Assembly (NCBI RefSeq): GCF_900113485.1
Contig: NZ_FOPM01000023.1
Coordinates: forward strand, 1-64,000
Reading direction: 5' to 3'
Source: Methylobacterium gossipiicola
GTDB lineage: Bacteria > Pseudomonadota > Alphaproteobacteria > Rhizobiales > Beijerinckiaceae
Length of the DNA stretch: 64,000 nucleotides
Of the stretch, positions 39,473 through 49,440 are shown piece by piece. Below the pieces are notes generated by a model, which was given only the letters and a program-made list of their open reading frames with translations, ran no database searches and was not told the origin of the DNA. The translations under genes were made by a program, and so were the position numbers. How positions within the stretch are numbered: the first letter of the stretch is position 1; the number at the start of each line of letters is the position of its first letter.

Positions 39473-42280
39473 GTGCTCGGATTGCCCCTGACCTTCGCCG
39501 CCCCCCTGGCGCTCGCCGCGCTCATCGCCCTGCCGGCCCTGTGGTTCCTGCTGCGGGTGACGCCGCCGCGCCCGCGCCGCATCGACTTCCCGCCCCTGCG
39601 GATCATGGCCGACCTGCTGCCGAAGCGCGAGACGCCGGCCCGCACGCCGCCCTGGCTCCTCATCCTGCGCCTGCTCGTGGCCGCCTGCCTCATCCTCGCG
39701 GTGTCCGGCCCGGTCTGGAACCCGTCGGGCCTCGGCGGCGCGGCGGGGCGCACGCCCCTCGTGGTGATGATCGACAACGGCTTCTCCGCCGCCCATGACT
39801 GGCGCGAGCGCCTCGCCGTCGCCGAGGACACGCTCGAAGCCGCCGCGCGGGACGGGCGCCCCGTCGCCCTGGTGGGCCTCGCCGAACCGCCGGCCGCCCT
39901 CGAAGCCCGCAGCCCGGCCGATGCCCTGGAGCGCCTGCGCGCCGTCTCGCCCCGGCCATACCTCGCCGCGCGCGGCCCGCATCTCCCGGCCCTCGCGACC
40001 TTCCTCGACCGCAACCCCGGGGCCGCCGCCCTCTGGATCAGCGACGGCGTCGCCGCGCCGGGGGAGGGCGGTTTTTCCAAGAATTTGGCCGACCTCGTCG
40101 CGAAGCACGGCACGGCCCTGACCATTTTGCGGGCGGACCGCCCGCCGGCCCTCGCCCTGTCGGGCGCCGAATCCGGCGGGCGCCTGACCGTCCGTGCCCT
40201 GCGGGCGGCGGCCAACGGGCGCGACGGCGGCACCGTGCGTGCCCTCGACCAGAAGGGCCTGCCCCTCGCCGAGACCGGCTTCACCTTCGCGGCCGATGCC
40301 ACCGAGGCGGAGGTCGGCTTCGACCTGCCGGTGGAGCTGCGCAACGGCATCAGCCGCCTCGAAATCCTCGGCGAGCGTTCGGCCGGGGCCGTGACCCTCG
40401 TGGACGAGCGCGGCAAGCGCCGCCGGGTCGGCCTCGTCTTCGGCGGCACGAGCGATCAGGCCCAGCCCCTGCTGGCGCCGACGCATTATCTTTCCAAGGC
40501 CCTGACGCCGTTCGCCGACGTGCTGGAGCCGCGCGGGGCCAAGGGGGTGGCAGACTCCATCGCCCAGATGCTCGACGGACAGGTCTCCGTCCTCGTGCTC
40601 GCCGATGTCGGCGCCCTCGACGCCGCCACCCTGGAGCGGGTCGAATCCTTCGTCGATGCGGGCGGCCTGCTCCTGCGCTTCGCCGGGCCGCGCCTCGCCG
40701 CCGGCAACGATCCCCTAGTGCCCGTGCGCCTGCGCCGCGGCGGACGGACGCTCGGCGGGACCCTGTCGTGGGACAGCCCGAAGACGCTCGCCCCCTTCGC
40801 CCCCGAGAGCCCGTTCGCCGGTCTCACGCCTCCGGCCGATATCGGCGTGCGCCGCCAGATCCTGGCCGAGCCCGATGGCGACCTGCCGGGCCGGACCTGG
40901 GCTTCCCTGCAGGACGGCACCCCCATCGTCACCGCGCAGAAGCGGGGGCAGGGGCTCGTGGTCCTGTTCCACGTCACCGCCGACACCACGTGGTCGAACC
41001 TACCCCTGTCGGGCCTGTTCATCGACATGCTGCGCCGGGTGGTGGCGCTCGCCGGCACGGGAGCCAAACCGGCCGGCGAGGCGGCCCGCGCCCCGGCGGC
41101 GATTCTCGCCCCGCGCCTGACCCTCGACGGGTTCGGCGCCTTGGGAAGCCCGCCCCCCGGCGCCACCGCCGTGCCGGCGGATTACGCCGAGCGCGGTGCG
41201 TTCGAGCATCCGCCCGGCTTCTACGGTCCGCCGGAGGGCGGCATCGCCGTCAACGCCCTGACGCCGAGCGACCGCCTGTCCGCCCTCGACTTCGCGCCCC
41301 TTTCCACCGCCCGCACGGGGACCCTGGCCGGCGCCGAAACTCTCGATCTGCGCGCCCCACTCTTCACCCTGGCCCTCATGCTCCTCCTCCTCGACACCCT
41401 CGCGGGCCTCTGGCTCGGCGGCTTCCTGCGCCGCGTCGGCGGGCGGGCGGCGACGGCCGCCCTGGTGCTGGCCCTCGCCACACCCGGCATCGTGCCCGAT
41501 CCGGCCCAGGCCCAAACCCAGAATGCGGGGAAGCCGGGCCACATCGAATCGGCCCTCGTCACCCGCCTCGCCTACGTCATCACCGGTGACGAGGCGGTGG
41601 ATGCGGCGAGCCGGGCAGGCTTGACCGGCCTGACGCAGGTGCTCGCCAACCGCACCGCCCTGGAACCGGGCGAGCCCATCGGCCTCGATCCGGCCAAGGA
41701 CGAACTCGCGTTCTATCCCCTGATCTACTGGCCCATCGCCGCCAATCGGCCGCAGCCGAGCGCGGTCGCGATCCGGCGCATCGACGCCTTCATGCGCAAC
41801 GGCGGCACCGTGTTGTTCGACACCCGCGACGCGCTGACGGCCCGCCCCGGCGGCCCGCCGTCGCCCGAGGCCCTGTACCTGCGCACCATGCTGTCCACCC
41901 TCGAAGTCCCCGAGCTGGAGCCGGTGCCGCCCGACCATGTGCTGACCAAGGCGTTCTACCTCGTGGACAGCTTCCCCGGCCGCTACGCCACGGGTCAGAC
42001 CTGGGTCGAGGCCCTGCCACCCGCCGCCGAGGGCACGGAGCGCCGCCCGGCGCGGGCGGGCGACGGCGTCTCGCCGATCATCATCACGGGCAACGATCTC
42101 GCGGCCGCCTGGGCGGTGGGCAAGGGCGGCGAGCCGCTCTACCCCGTCGTCGGCGGCGAGGAGCGTCAGCGCGAGATGGCGTTTCGCGGCGGCGTCAACG
42201 TCGTGATCTACACCCTTACGGGTAACTACAAGGCCGATCAGGTCCACGTGCCGGCCCTGTTGGAGCGCCTGGGCCAGTGA
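39473..42280 (+). CDS. BatA-N / DUF4159 membrane protein
   Basis: GTG start; 935 residues. The N-terminus is a BatA-type double membrane segment (PLALAALIALPALWFLLRVT and LLILRLLVAACLILAVSGPV) flanking PRRIDFPPLRIMADLLPK. A large VWA-like/beta region follows (VVMIDNGFSAAHDWRERL). A second membrane section lies around residues 625-665 (FTLALMLLLLDTLAGLWLGG, AATAALVLALATPG). The last 250 residues are a DUF4159 domain (ALVTRLAYVITGDEAVDAAS, DELAFYPLIYWPI, IDAFMRNGGTVLFDTRD), likely periplasmic. It belongs to the MoxR cluster. The role is not known; envelope stress or surface assembly have been proposed for related sets. Confidence 0.92.
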   Translation: MLGLPLTFAAPLALAALIALPALWFLLRVTPPRPRRIDFPPLRIMADLLPKRETPARTPPWLLILRLLVAACLILAVSGPVWNPSGLGGAAGRTPLVVMIDNGFSAAHDWRERLAVAEDTLEAAARDGRPVALVGLAEPPAALEARSPADALERLRAVSPRPYLAARGPHLPALATFLDRNPGAAALWISDGVAAPGEGGFSKNLADLVAKHGTALTILRADRPPALALSGAESGGRLTVRALRAAANGRDGGTVRALDQKGLPLAETGFTFAADATEAEVGFDLPVELRNGISRLEILGERSAGAVTLVDERGKRRRVGLVFGGTSDQAQPLLAPTHYLSKALTPFADVLEPRGAKGVADSIAQMLDGQVSVLVLADVGALDAATLERVESFVDAGGLLLRFAGPRLAAGNDPLVPVRLRRGGRTLGGTLSWDSPKTLAPFAPESPFAGLTPPADIGVRRQILAEPDGDLPGRTWASLQDGTPIVTAQKRGQGLVVLFHVTADTTWSNLPLSGLFIDMLRRVVALAGTGAKPAGEAARAPAAILAPRLTLDGFGALGSPPPGATAVPADYAERGAFEHPPGFYGPPEGGIAVNALTPSDRLSALDFAPLSTARTGTLAGAETLDLRAPLFTLALMLLLLDTLAGLWLGGFLRRVGGRAATAALVLALATPGIVPDPAQAQTQNAGKPGHIESALVTRLAYVITGDEAVDAASRAGLTGLTQVLANRTALEPGEPIGLDPAKDELAFYPLIYWPIAANRPQPSAVAIRRIDAFMRNGGTVLFDTRDALTARPGGPPSPEALYLRTMLSTLEVPELEPVPPDHVLTKAFYLVDSFPGRYATGQTWVEALPPAAEGTERRPARAGDGVSPIIITGNDLAAAWAVGKGGEPLYPVVGGEERQREMAFRGGVNVVIYTLTGNYKADQVHVPALLERLGQ

Positions 42281-42314
42281 GCGGGATTTCGAGCAAGGAA
42301 GAGGCCGCGCGCCG

Positions 42315-44396
42315 ATGCTGAGCCTCAGTTTCACCCCCCTGGTGCCGTGGCCGGTGCTCGCCGGCTTCGGCGTCCTCGTTGCGGTCTTCGCCGTCCTGGC
42401 AATCCTGGCACGCGGCGGCACCGCGCTTCTCCGCGCCCTCGTGCTGGGTCTCGTCCTCCTGGCCCTCGCCAACCCAGCCCTCGTGCGGGAGGACCGCGAG
42501 CCGGTCAAAGACGTCGTCGCCGTGGTGGTGGACCGTTCGGGCTCGCAGACGCTGGGCGACCGGCCGGCCATGACCGACACAGTCCGGGCCGAACTCCAGC
42601 GCCGCTTCGGCGCCCTGACGGGGATCGAGCCGCGCTTCATCGACGTGCCCGACGCCAAGGACAGCGACGACGGCACCAAGCTGTTCACCGCCCTCTCGCA
42701 GGCGCTGGCCGACGTGCCGCCTGAGCGCCTCGCCGGGGTGGTGATGCTCACGGACGGTGTGGTCCACGACATTCCGGCCTCGGCGGCGGCCCTCGGGATC
42801 AAGGGGCCGCTGCACGTCCTCGTCACCGGGCACCCGGACGAGCGCGATCGCCAGATCAAGCTCATCGAGGCACCGCGCTTCGGCATCGTCGGGCGCGATC
42901 TCACGATCCGCGCCGAGGTGATGGAGCGCGGCGGCACCGGCAACGCCGTCGTCACCGTGCGCCGCGACGGCGAGGAGGTGGGGCGGCGCAGCTTCCCCAC
43001 GGGCAAGCCGTTCTCCCTTACCCTGCGGATCGAGCATGGCGGCCCCAACGTCGTCGAGATCGAGGTCGAGCCCTTGGCCGGCGAGCTCACCAACGTGAAC
43101 AACCGCGCGGTCCTGCCCATCGAGGGAATTCGCGAAAAACTCAGGGTGCTTCTGGTCTCGGGCGAGCCGCACCAGGGCGAGCGGACCTGGCGCAACCTGC
43201 TTAAATCCGACGCCAACGTCGATCTCGTGCACTTCACGATTCTCCGCCCCCCGGAGAAGCAGGATGGCACGCCGATCTCGGAACTTTCCCTCATCGCGTT
43301 CCCGACGCGGGAGCTGTTCGTCCAGAAGATCAAGGATTTCGACCTGATCATCTTCGACCGTTACGCCAACCAGAGCGTGCTGCCGCAGGCCTATTTCGAC
43401 AACATCGTCCGCTACGTCCGCGACGGCGGCGCGCTCCTCATCGCGGCGGGGCCGGAATTCGCCGGCCCGGCGAGTCTGGCCCGCACCCGGCTCTCGGCGA
43501 TCCTGCCGGGCGAGCCCAACGGTCGGGTCGTCGAGCAGCCCTACAAGGCGGCCTTGACCGCCACGGGTACCCGCCATCCCGTCACCCGCGCCCTGCCGGG
43601 CTCGGACGCGACGCCCCCGGCCTGGGGCGACTGGCTGCGCATCGTCTCGGCGGGCGTGAAGCCCGGTATCCAGCCGATCCTCCAGGGGCCGAACGCCCTG
43701 CCGCTGCTGGCCCTCTCCCGCGAGGAGAAGGGCCGCGTCGCCCTGCTGCTGTCGGACCATGCCTGGCTGTGGGCGCGGGGCTACCAGGAGGGCGGCCCCT
43801 ATCTCGATCTCCTGCGGCGGCTGGGGCACTGGCTGATGAAGGAGCCGGCCCTGGAGGAGGAGGCCCTGCGGGCGACGACCACGGGGCATGGCCGCGAGAT
43901 CCGGGTCGAACGCCAGACCATGGCCGACACCGTCGAGCCCGTCACCGTCACGGGGCCGACGGGGGCCGAGCGCAGCCTCACCCTGACTCAGGCCGAACCG
44001 GGTCTGTTCGCCACGACCTTCGAGGCCGAGCAACTCGGGCTCCACACCCTGCGCTCGGGCAACCTTGTCGCCTTCGTCAGCGTCGGTCCGCCGAACCCGC
44101 GCGAGCTGACGGACGTCTTCAGCGACACCGACCGCCTCAGGGCGCTTGCCGAGGCCACGGGCGGCTCGATTCGCCGGGTGGCGGAAGCCGGCGGGACGGT
44201 GGTGCCGCGCCTCCAGACCGTGCGGAGCGGCCGCGCGAGCGGCGCCGATTGGATCGGCTTCCGCCCCAGCGACAGCGCCAACATCCGGGGTGTCGCGGTC
44301 TATCCCCTGGCGCTCGGCCTCTGGGCGCTGGCGGCCCTGGCGGCGGCGGTCCTCGCCATGTGGCTCGTGGAGGGACGGCGCGGCCGGGCGGCGTGA
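42315..44396 (+). CDS. Large membrane protein with VWA-like and class I glutamine amidotransferase-like regions
   Basis: A 693-residue protein with two N-terminal membrane helices (VPWPVLAGFGVLVAVFAVLA and LLRALVLGLVLLALANPALV) and one near the C-terminus (LALGLWALAALAAAVLAMWL). A VWA-like MIDAS D-x-S-x-S is seen in VVVDRSGSQTLGD near residue 74. The second half (VLLVSGEPHQGERTWRNLLK, FDLIIFDRYANQSVLPQAYF, YVRDGGALLIAAGPEFAG) has the strand order of class I GATase-like domains but no obvious Cys nucleophile, so it is probably not an amidotransferase. Last gene of the MoxR cluster; 34 bp after the DUF4159 gene. Confidence 0.88.
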   Translation: MLSLSFTPLVPWPVLAGFGVLVAVFAVLAILARGGTALLRALVLGLVLLALANPALVREDREPVKDVVAVVVDRSGSQTLGDRPAMTDTVRAELQRRFGALTGIEPRFIDVPDAKDSDDGTKLFTALSQALADVPPERLAGVVMLTDGVVHDIPASAAALGIKGPLHVLVTGHPDERDRQIKLIEAPRFGIVGRDLTIRAEVMERGGTGNAVVTVRRDGEEVGRRSFPTGKPFSLTLRIEHGGPNVVEIEVEPLAGELTNVNNRAVLPIEGIREKLRVLLVSGEPHQGERTWRNLLKSDANVDLVHFTILRPPEKQDGTPISELSLIAFPTRELFVQKIKDFDLIIFDRYANQSVLPQAYFDNIVRYVRDGGALLIAAGPEFAGPASLARTRLSAILPGEPNGRVVEQPYKAALTATGTRHPVTRALPGSDATPPAWGDWLRIVSAGVKPGIQPILQGPNALPLLALSREEKGRVALLLSDHAWLWARGYQEGGPYLDLLRRLGHWLMKEPALEEEALRATTTGHGREIRVERQTMADTVEPVTVTGPTGAERSLTLTQAEPGLFATTFEAEQLGLHTLRSGNLVAFVSVGPPNPRELTDVFSDTDRLRALAEATGGSIRRVAEAGGTVVPRLQTVRSGRASGADWIGFRPSDSANIRGVAVYPLALGLWALAALAAAVLAMWLVEGRRGRAA

Positions 44397-44502
44397 GGGA
44401 TGGGAAACCACGTCCGATGATGGAGCCGCGCCCTTAAGGCTTGGTGAGGTTCCATCGTAACATAAGAGGGCTGCCGTAGCCGCGTTCGAACCGAGCCGCC
44501 CG

Positions 44503-45903
44503 ATGCCCCTGTCCCTCGTCGATCCGACCGCCCCCCCCGTCCCGGATGCGGCGAGCAGCATGCGGCTCTCGGAACTCCTGGGGGCCTTGAGCCACGCCCT
44601 CGATCTCACCGAGGGCCAGCCGGAGGGGCACTGCGTGCGCGCGTGCTGGATCGGCATCCATATCGGCCGGGCCATGGGACTGCCGGACCTGCAACTCTGG
44701 GAACTCTACTACACGATCCTGCTGAAGGACCTCGGCTGCTCCTCGAACGCCGCGCGCATCTGCCAGCTGTACATGGCCGACGATCTCACCTTCAAACACG
44801 ACTTCAAGACCGTCAGCGACCGCCTTCCCCAGGTTCTCGGTTTCGTCTTCTCGCATACGGGCCTGAAGGCGGGATTGGCGGACCGCTTCCGCGCCATCCT
44901 GAACATTCTGCAGAACGGCGGCGAGATCGCCCAGGAACTCATCGAGACCCGCTGCCAGCGCGGGGCCGAGATCGCCCGGCAGATGCGGTTCCCCGAATCC
45001 GTCTGCGGCGGTATCCTCGCCCTCGATGAGCACTGGAACGGGCAGGGCAAGCCCCATCGGCTGGCCGGTCCGGCGATTCCCCTCTACGCCCGCATCGCTC
45101 TCCTGGCGCAGATCGTGGACGTGTTCCATCGCTCGGCCGGCCGCGCCGCCGCCCTGGCGGAGGTCCGCTCGCGGACGGGGACGTGGTTCGACCCTCAGGT
45201 GACGGCGGCCTTCGAAGGCGTCGCCGCCTCGGACGAGTTCTGGGCCGTCCTGGCGTCGGACAACGTCGAGGAAGCCGTGTTCGCCCTCGAACCGGCCCAG
45301 CGCCAGATCGTCCTCGATGCCGATTACCTCGACGACATCGCCCGCGCCTTCGCGCAGGTGATCGACTCGAAGAGCCCGTTCACCTCCGGCCATTCCGAAC
45401 GCGTCGCGGTCTATGCCGATCTGATCGCGGAGGAACTCGGCTTCGAGGCCGAGCGCCGCCGCTGGCTCAAGCGGGCGGCACTCCTGCACGACATTGGCAA
45501 GCTCGGAGTCTCGAACACCATCCTCGACAAGAACGGCAAGCTCGACGATTCCGAATGGATCGCCATGCGCAACCATGCCTCTCTGTCCGAGAACATCCTC
45601 GGCCGGGTCGAAGCCTTCCGGGAGATGGCCCGCATCGGCGGCGGGCATCACGAACGCCTCGATGGCAAGGGTTATCCCCGGGGCCTGGCGGGCGAGGCGA
45701 TCTGCCTCGAGACCCGCATCGTCTCGGTGTCCGATGTGTTCGACGCCCTCACGGCCAACCGACCCTATCGGGCGGCAATGCCGATCCCGAAGGCCCTCGG
45801 CATCATGCGCGACGAGGTCGGGACCTCGTTCGATCCGGCCTGCTTCGCCGCCCTGGAACGGGCGCTGGCGCGCCTCGAAACGCCGAGGGCGCAAGCAGCC
45901 TGA
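44503..45903 (+). CDS. Tandem HD-GYP protein with degenerate first and intact second domain
   Basis: A 466-residue cytoplasmic protein. The first domain (about 20-245) follows the HD-GYP layout but lacks its key residues: the HD pair reads KD in LYYTILLKDLGCSSNAARI, and the GYP loop reads EHWNGQGKP. The second (about 280-460) is complete: SGHSERVAVYADLIAEELGF, AALLHDIGKLGVSNTILDKN, ARIGGGHHERLDGKGYPRGL, SVSDVFDALTANRPYR. HD-GYP enzymes hydrolyse the second messenger cyclic di-GMP. A catalytic plus a degenerate copy suggests the first senses a ligand or partners the second. No receiver or membrane domain is fused. It stands alone between the MoxR cluster and the convergent yej-type genes. Confidence 0.9.
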   Translation: MPLSLVDPTAPPVPDAASSMRLSELLGALSHALDLTEGQPEGHCVRACWIGIHIGRAMGLPDLQLWELYYTILLKDLGCSSNAARICQLYMADDLTFKHDFKTVSDRLPQVLGFVFSHTGLKAGLADRFRAILNILQNGGEIAQELIETRCQRGAEIARQMRFPESVCGGILALDEHWNGQGKPHRLAGPAIPLYARIALLAQIVDVFHRSAGRAAALAEVRSRTGTWFDPQVTAAFEGVAASDEFWAVLASDNVEEAVFALEPAQRQIVLDADYLDDIARAFAQVIDSKSPFTSGHSERVAVYADLIAEELGFEAERRRWLKRAALLHDIGKLGVSNTILDKNGKLDDSEWIAMRNHASLSENILGRVEAFREMARIGGGHHERLDGKGYPRGLAGEAICLETRIVSVSDVFDALTANRPYRAAMPIPKALGIMRDEVGTSFDPACFAALERALARLETPRAQAA

Positions 45904-45972
45904 CGGCGAACGCCCGTGATACCTCCGAGCGAACCCTTCGGTCTCGGGTGAGCATCGCCCCCAGCCCGAGGA

Positions 45973-46476
45973 TCAGCGCGGGCGCACCGCGCTGACGGTT
46001 CCCGACACCGTCTCGGCCGCGCCCGGCACGAGTTCGCAACAGAGGAAGCGGGCGGGGTCGACGGGGCCGGGCGGGACCAGCCGGCCGGGCGGCACGGGGG
46101 TGAAGCCGAAGCGGCGGTAATAGGGCGCGTCGCCCACCAGCACGACGAGGCCGTGGCCGGCGCTCCGGGCGGCGTCGAGGGCCGTGTGCATGAGGCTGCT
46201 GCCGATGCCGCGTCCCTCGAAACTCGGATCGACGGTCAGGGGTCCCAGCACGAGGAGAGACCCACCGGCCTCGGCTGGCCACAGGCGGACGGAGCCGACG
46301 AGATAGGAACCCACGAGGGCCGTAAAGCAGAGTTCCGAGACGGGCGCGCTGCCCTCGCGGAGGCGGTAGGCGGTGCGGGCGAAGCGGCCCGGCCCGAAGG
46401 CGCGGGCGTGCAGACGCTCGATGCCGGCCGCGTCCCCGGGATGCTCCGTGCGCAGGATCAGCGGCAGGGCGGTCAC
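45973..46476 (-). CDS. GNAT family N-acetyltransferase
   Basis: The GTG at 46476 overlaps the stop of the permease gene (GTGA), giving 167 residues. The acetyl-CoA-binding motif A is clear: [20 protein letters not shown], followed by [18 protein letters not shown], which is typical of the YhbS-like GNAT group. The substrate is unknown. The overlap shows it is co-translated with the peptide permease, in the place where yejE would be expected. It might acetylate an imported amine or peptide, but this is only inferred from position. Confidence 0.88.
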   Translation of the reverse strand: MTALPLILRTEHPGDAAGIERLHARAFGPGRFARTAYRLREGSAPVSELCFTALVGSYLVGSVRLWPAEAGGSLLVLGPLTVDPSFEGRGIGSSLMHTALDAARSAGHGLVVLVGDAPYYRRFGFTPVPPGRLVPPGPVDPARFLCCELVPGAAETVSGTVSAVRPR

Positions 46477-47579
46477 GTCGCGCGGGCCGAGAAATCGATG
46501 CGCGGGTCGATCCAGGTGTAGATCAGATCCGACAGCAGGTTCACCGCCAGCCCCACGAGGGAGAAGATGTAGAGGGTCGCGAACACCACCGGATAGTCGC
46601 GCCCGACGATGGAGGTGAAGGACAGGAGCCCGAGACCGTCCAGGGAGAAGATCGTCTCGATGAGGAGCGAGCCCGTGAAGAAGGCCGAGATGAAGGCCGC
46701 CGGAAAGCCCGCGATGACGATGAGCATGGCGTTGCGGAACACGTGCCCGTAGAGCACCCGGCGCTCGGACAGGCCCTTCATCCGCGCGGTCAGGACGTAT
46801 TGCTTGCGGATCTCGTCGAGGAACGAGTTCTTCGTGAGCAGAGTCGAGGTCGCGAACGCTCCGAGTACCAGGGCGGTGAGCGGCAGGACCATGTGCCAGG
46901 CATAGTCCACCACCTTGCCCCACAAGCTCAGGGTCGCGAAGTTCTCGGAGGTGAGGCCGCGTAGGGGAAAGAGCTGGAGGAACGAGCCCCCGGCGAACAG
47001 GATGATGAGGGCGATGCCGAACAGGAAGCTCGGGATGGCGTAGCCGATGATGACGACGCCCGAGGTCCAGAGGTCGAAGCGCGAGCCGTCATGCACCGCC
47101 TTGCGGATGCCGAGCGGGATCGAGATGGCGTAGGAGATCAGCGTCATCCAGAGGCCCAGGGAGATCGACACCGGCAGGCGCTCGCGGATCAATTGCAGCA
47201 CCGACACGTCGCGAAAGTAGCTCTTGCCGAAATCGAACCGGGCATAGTCCCAGATCATCTTCAGGAACCGCTCGGGGGCCGGCTTGTCGAAGCCGAATTG
47301 CTGTTCGAGCTTCTTGATGAAGGCCGGGTCGAGCCCCTGGGCGCCGCGATAGCGGGCATTGGTCTCAGCCCCACCGGAATTGGCCCGTGCCGCGCCGCCG
47401 AGATCGCCGGCCCCGCCGGTGATGCGCGACAGGCTGCCGTCGCCCTGGCCCTGGATCTGCGCCAGCACCCGCTCGACGGGGCCGCCGGGGGCGAATTGCA
47501 CAATGGCGAAGGTGATGAGCATGATGCCGAGGATCGTCGGCACCATGAGGGCGAGGCGGCGCAGGATGTAGGCGAACAC
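46473..47579 (-). CDS. yejB: ABC transporter permease, YejB-like
   Basis: A GTG start ([20 protein letters not shown]) with GAGG upstream gives 368 residues. It has the dipeptide/oligopeptide permease layout: first helix with [20 protein letters not shown], long periplasmic segment typical of YejB ([13 protein letters not shown]...), then [20 protein letters not shown], five more helices, the EAA loop [20 protein letters not shown], and [19 protein letters not shown]. YejABEF imports peptides such as microcin C. Here the partner permease yejE and ATPase yejF are not present downstream, so the transporter needs parts from elsewhere. Confidence 0.93.
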   Translation of the reverse strand: MFAYILRRLALMVPTILGIMLITFAIVQFAPGGPVERVLAQIQGQGDGSLSRITGGAGDLGGAARANSGGAETNARYRGAQGLDPAFIKKLEQQFGFDKPAPERFLKMIWDYARFDFGKSYFRDVSVLQLIRERLPVSISLGLWMTLISYAISIPLGIRKAVHDGSRFDLWTSGVVIIGYAIPSFLFGIALIILFAGGSFLQLFPLRGLTSENFATLSLWGKVVDYAWHMVLPLTALVLGAFATSTLLTKNSFLDEIRKQYVLTARMKGLSERRVLYGHVFRNAMLIVIAGFPAAFISAFFTGSLLIETIFSLDGLGLLSFTSIVGRDYPVVFATLYIFSLVGLAVNLLSDLIYTWIDPRIDFSARAT

Positions 47580-47589
47580 TCTCGAAACC

Positions 47590-49440
47590 TCAGTTGCGGC
47601 CGATGCGCCGGGCCTTTTCCGCGTCGTACCACCACACGCCCGGCACGCCGAGGTCGTAGGCCGGTCCCTTGGCCGGACGGCCGTAGACGTCCCACAGGGC
47701 GAGGCGGTGGTCGGCCTTGTACCACATGGGCACCCAGTAACGCCCGGCCCGCAGGGTCCGGTCGAGGGCACGGCAGGCGGTGACGAGATCGGCCCGGGTC
47801 CGCGCCTCGGCGACCCGGTCGAGGAGCCGGTCGATGGCCGGATTGCTGATGCCCGCAAGGTTGTTGGAGCCCGGCGTCGCGGCGCTGCGCGATCCGTAGA
47901 CCTCGCGCAATTCGGCGCCCGGATTCACCCCGCTGGCGTAGCGCCGCGAGGTGACGTCGAAGTCGAAATCCTTCAGGCGCGACTGGTACTGCGAGGCATC
48001 GACGAGGCGAAAGCGGGCCTTGATGCCGATGAGGCCGAGGTTGCGGATGAACGGGTGCGTCACCGGCTCGAACACCGGATCGGCGTCGAGGAACTCGATC
48101 TCCAGGGGCTTGCCGCCGGGGAGCCGCACGATCCCGCCCTCGCGGGTGCAGCCGGCCTCGCGCAGCAGCGCCACGGCGCGGCTGAGGTTGGCCCGGTCCT
48201 GGCCCGAACCGTCGGAATCCGGCGGCGTCCAGGCTTGCCCGAACACCTCCGCGGCCAGGTCGGCACGCAGGGGATCGAGGAGGGCGAGCTCGGCGGCGTC
48301 GGGCGTCCCCGTGGCCTTGAGGTCGGAATTTTCGAAGAACGAGGCCGTGCGGAGGTAGCTGCCGTAGAACAGGTTCTTCTTCGACCACGCGAAGTCGAAG
48401 CACAGGCCGATGGCCTCGCGCACCCGGGCATCGCGGAACGCCTCGCGGCGGGTGTTGAGGAACCAGCCCTGCGTGCCGGAGGGGCGCGCATCGGGCAACA
48501 CCTCCCTACGCACCCGGCCTTCGGTGACGGCGGGAAAATCGTAGAGCGTCGCCCAGACGCGGGCGGTGAACTCTTCGCGGAACGTGAAGGCACCGCTCTT
48601 GAACGCCTCGAACCCCACCTGACGGTCGCGAAAATACTCGTACCGGATGGCGTCGAAATTGTTCTGGCCGACATTCACGGGCAGATCGGCGGCCCAGTAA
48701 TCGGCCACCCGCTGCAGCTCGATGAAGCGGCCAGGCTCGAGGCGCCCGACCTGATACGGGCCGGAGCCGAGGGGCGGCTCCAAGGTCGAGGCCTCGAAGT
48801 CGCGTTTTTCGTAATAGGCCGCCGAGAACACCGGCAGGGTCGCGACGAACAGCGGTAGGTCGCGGCTGCGGCCGGGCGCGAAGCGGACCGTTACGGTCTC
48901 GTCGCCCTCGGCCACCGCCTCGCTCATGTCCCGGATCACCTGGGAAATCTCCGGGTGGCCCTTGTCCTTCAGGAGCATGAGCGAGAAGGCGACATCCCGC
49001 GCCGTCAGCCGCGAACCGTCGTGGAACCGCGCCTGGGGCCGCAGGGCGAAACGGTAGGTCAGGCCGTCGTCGGAGATCTCCACCGCGCGGGCGACGAGGC
49101 CATAGAGGGCATCGGGTTCGTCGAGCGCCCGCACCATCAGGGAATCGAAGGTGAGGTTCATCCCCGCCGCGCCATCGCCGCGCAGGACGTAGACGTTGAG
49201 GGTGTTGAAGGTGTCGCTCGCCTGATTGCCGAAGGTCTGAGTCAGCTGCGCTGAGAACCGGCCGCCGCGCGGGGCCTCCGGATTGACGTAGTCGAAGTTC
49301 CGGAAATCGGCCGGGTACTTCAGGTCGCCGAAGCTCGACAGGCCATGGTGGGTGCGTGACTGTGCCCGCGCTGGCAGGGCGGCGGCGGCGGCGATCGCCC
49401 CGGCGCCGAACACGAGGGTGCGCCGGGTTGCGCCGCTCAA
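47590..49440 (-). CDS. Peptide ABC transporter substrate-binding protein, YejA-like (second copy)
   Basis: A 616-residue periplasmic binding protein of family 5. No ATG is near; a TTG (49440) overlaps the stop of the preceding gene (TTGA) and gives [20 protein letters not shown], a twin-arginine-like leader ending PARAQ. The mature part has [95 protein letters not shown] and [20 protein letters not shown]. These are hallmarks of YejA/MppA-type oligopeptide binders. It is paralogous to the gene upstream. The start codon is inferred from the overlap and leader. Confidence 0.9.
   Translation of the reverse strand: MSGATRRTLVFGAGAIAAAAALPARAQSRTHHGLSSFGDLKYPADFRNFDYVNPEAPRGGRFSAQLTQTFGNQASDTFNTLNVYVLRGDGAAGMNLTFDSLMVRALDEPDALYGLVARAVEISDDGLTYRFALRPQARFHDGSRLTARDVAFSLMLLKDKGHPEISQVIRDMSEAVAEGDETVTVRFAPGRSRDLPLFVATLPVFSAAYYEKRDFEASTLEPPLGSGPYQVGRLEPGRFIELQRVADYWAADLPVNVGQNNFDAIRYEYFRDRQVGFEAFKSGAFTFREEFTARVWATLYDFPAVTEGRVRREVLPDARPSGTQGWFLNTRREAFRDARVREAIGLCFDFAWSKKNLFYGSYLRTASFFENSDLKATGTPDAAELALLDPLRADLAAEVFGQAWTPPDSDGSGQDRANLSRAVALLREAGCTREGGIVRLPGGKPLEIEFLDADPVFEPVTHPFIRNLGLIGIKARFRLVDASQYQSRLKDFDFDVTSRRYASGVNPGAELREVYGSRSAATPGSNNLAGISNPAIDRLLDRVAEARTRADLVTACRALDRTLRAGRYWVPMWYKADHRLALWDVYGRPAKGPAYDLGVPGVWWYDAEKARRIGRN

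Noticed and set aside
42315..44396. A functional glutamine amidotransferase
   Set aside because: The second half has the strand order of class I GATase-like folds, but no nucleophilic Cys elbow or His-Glu pair can be seen.
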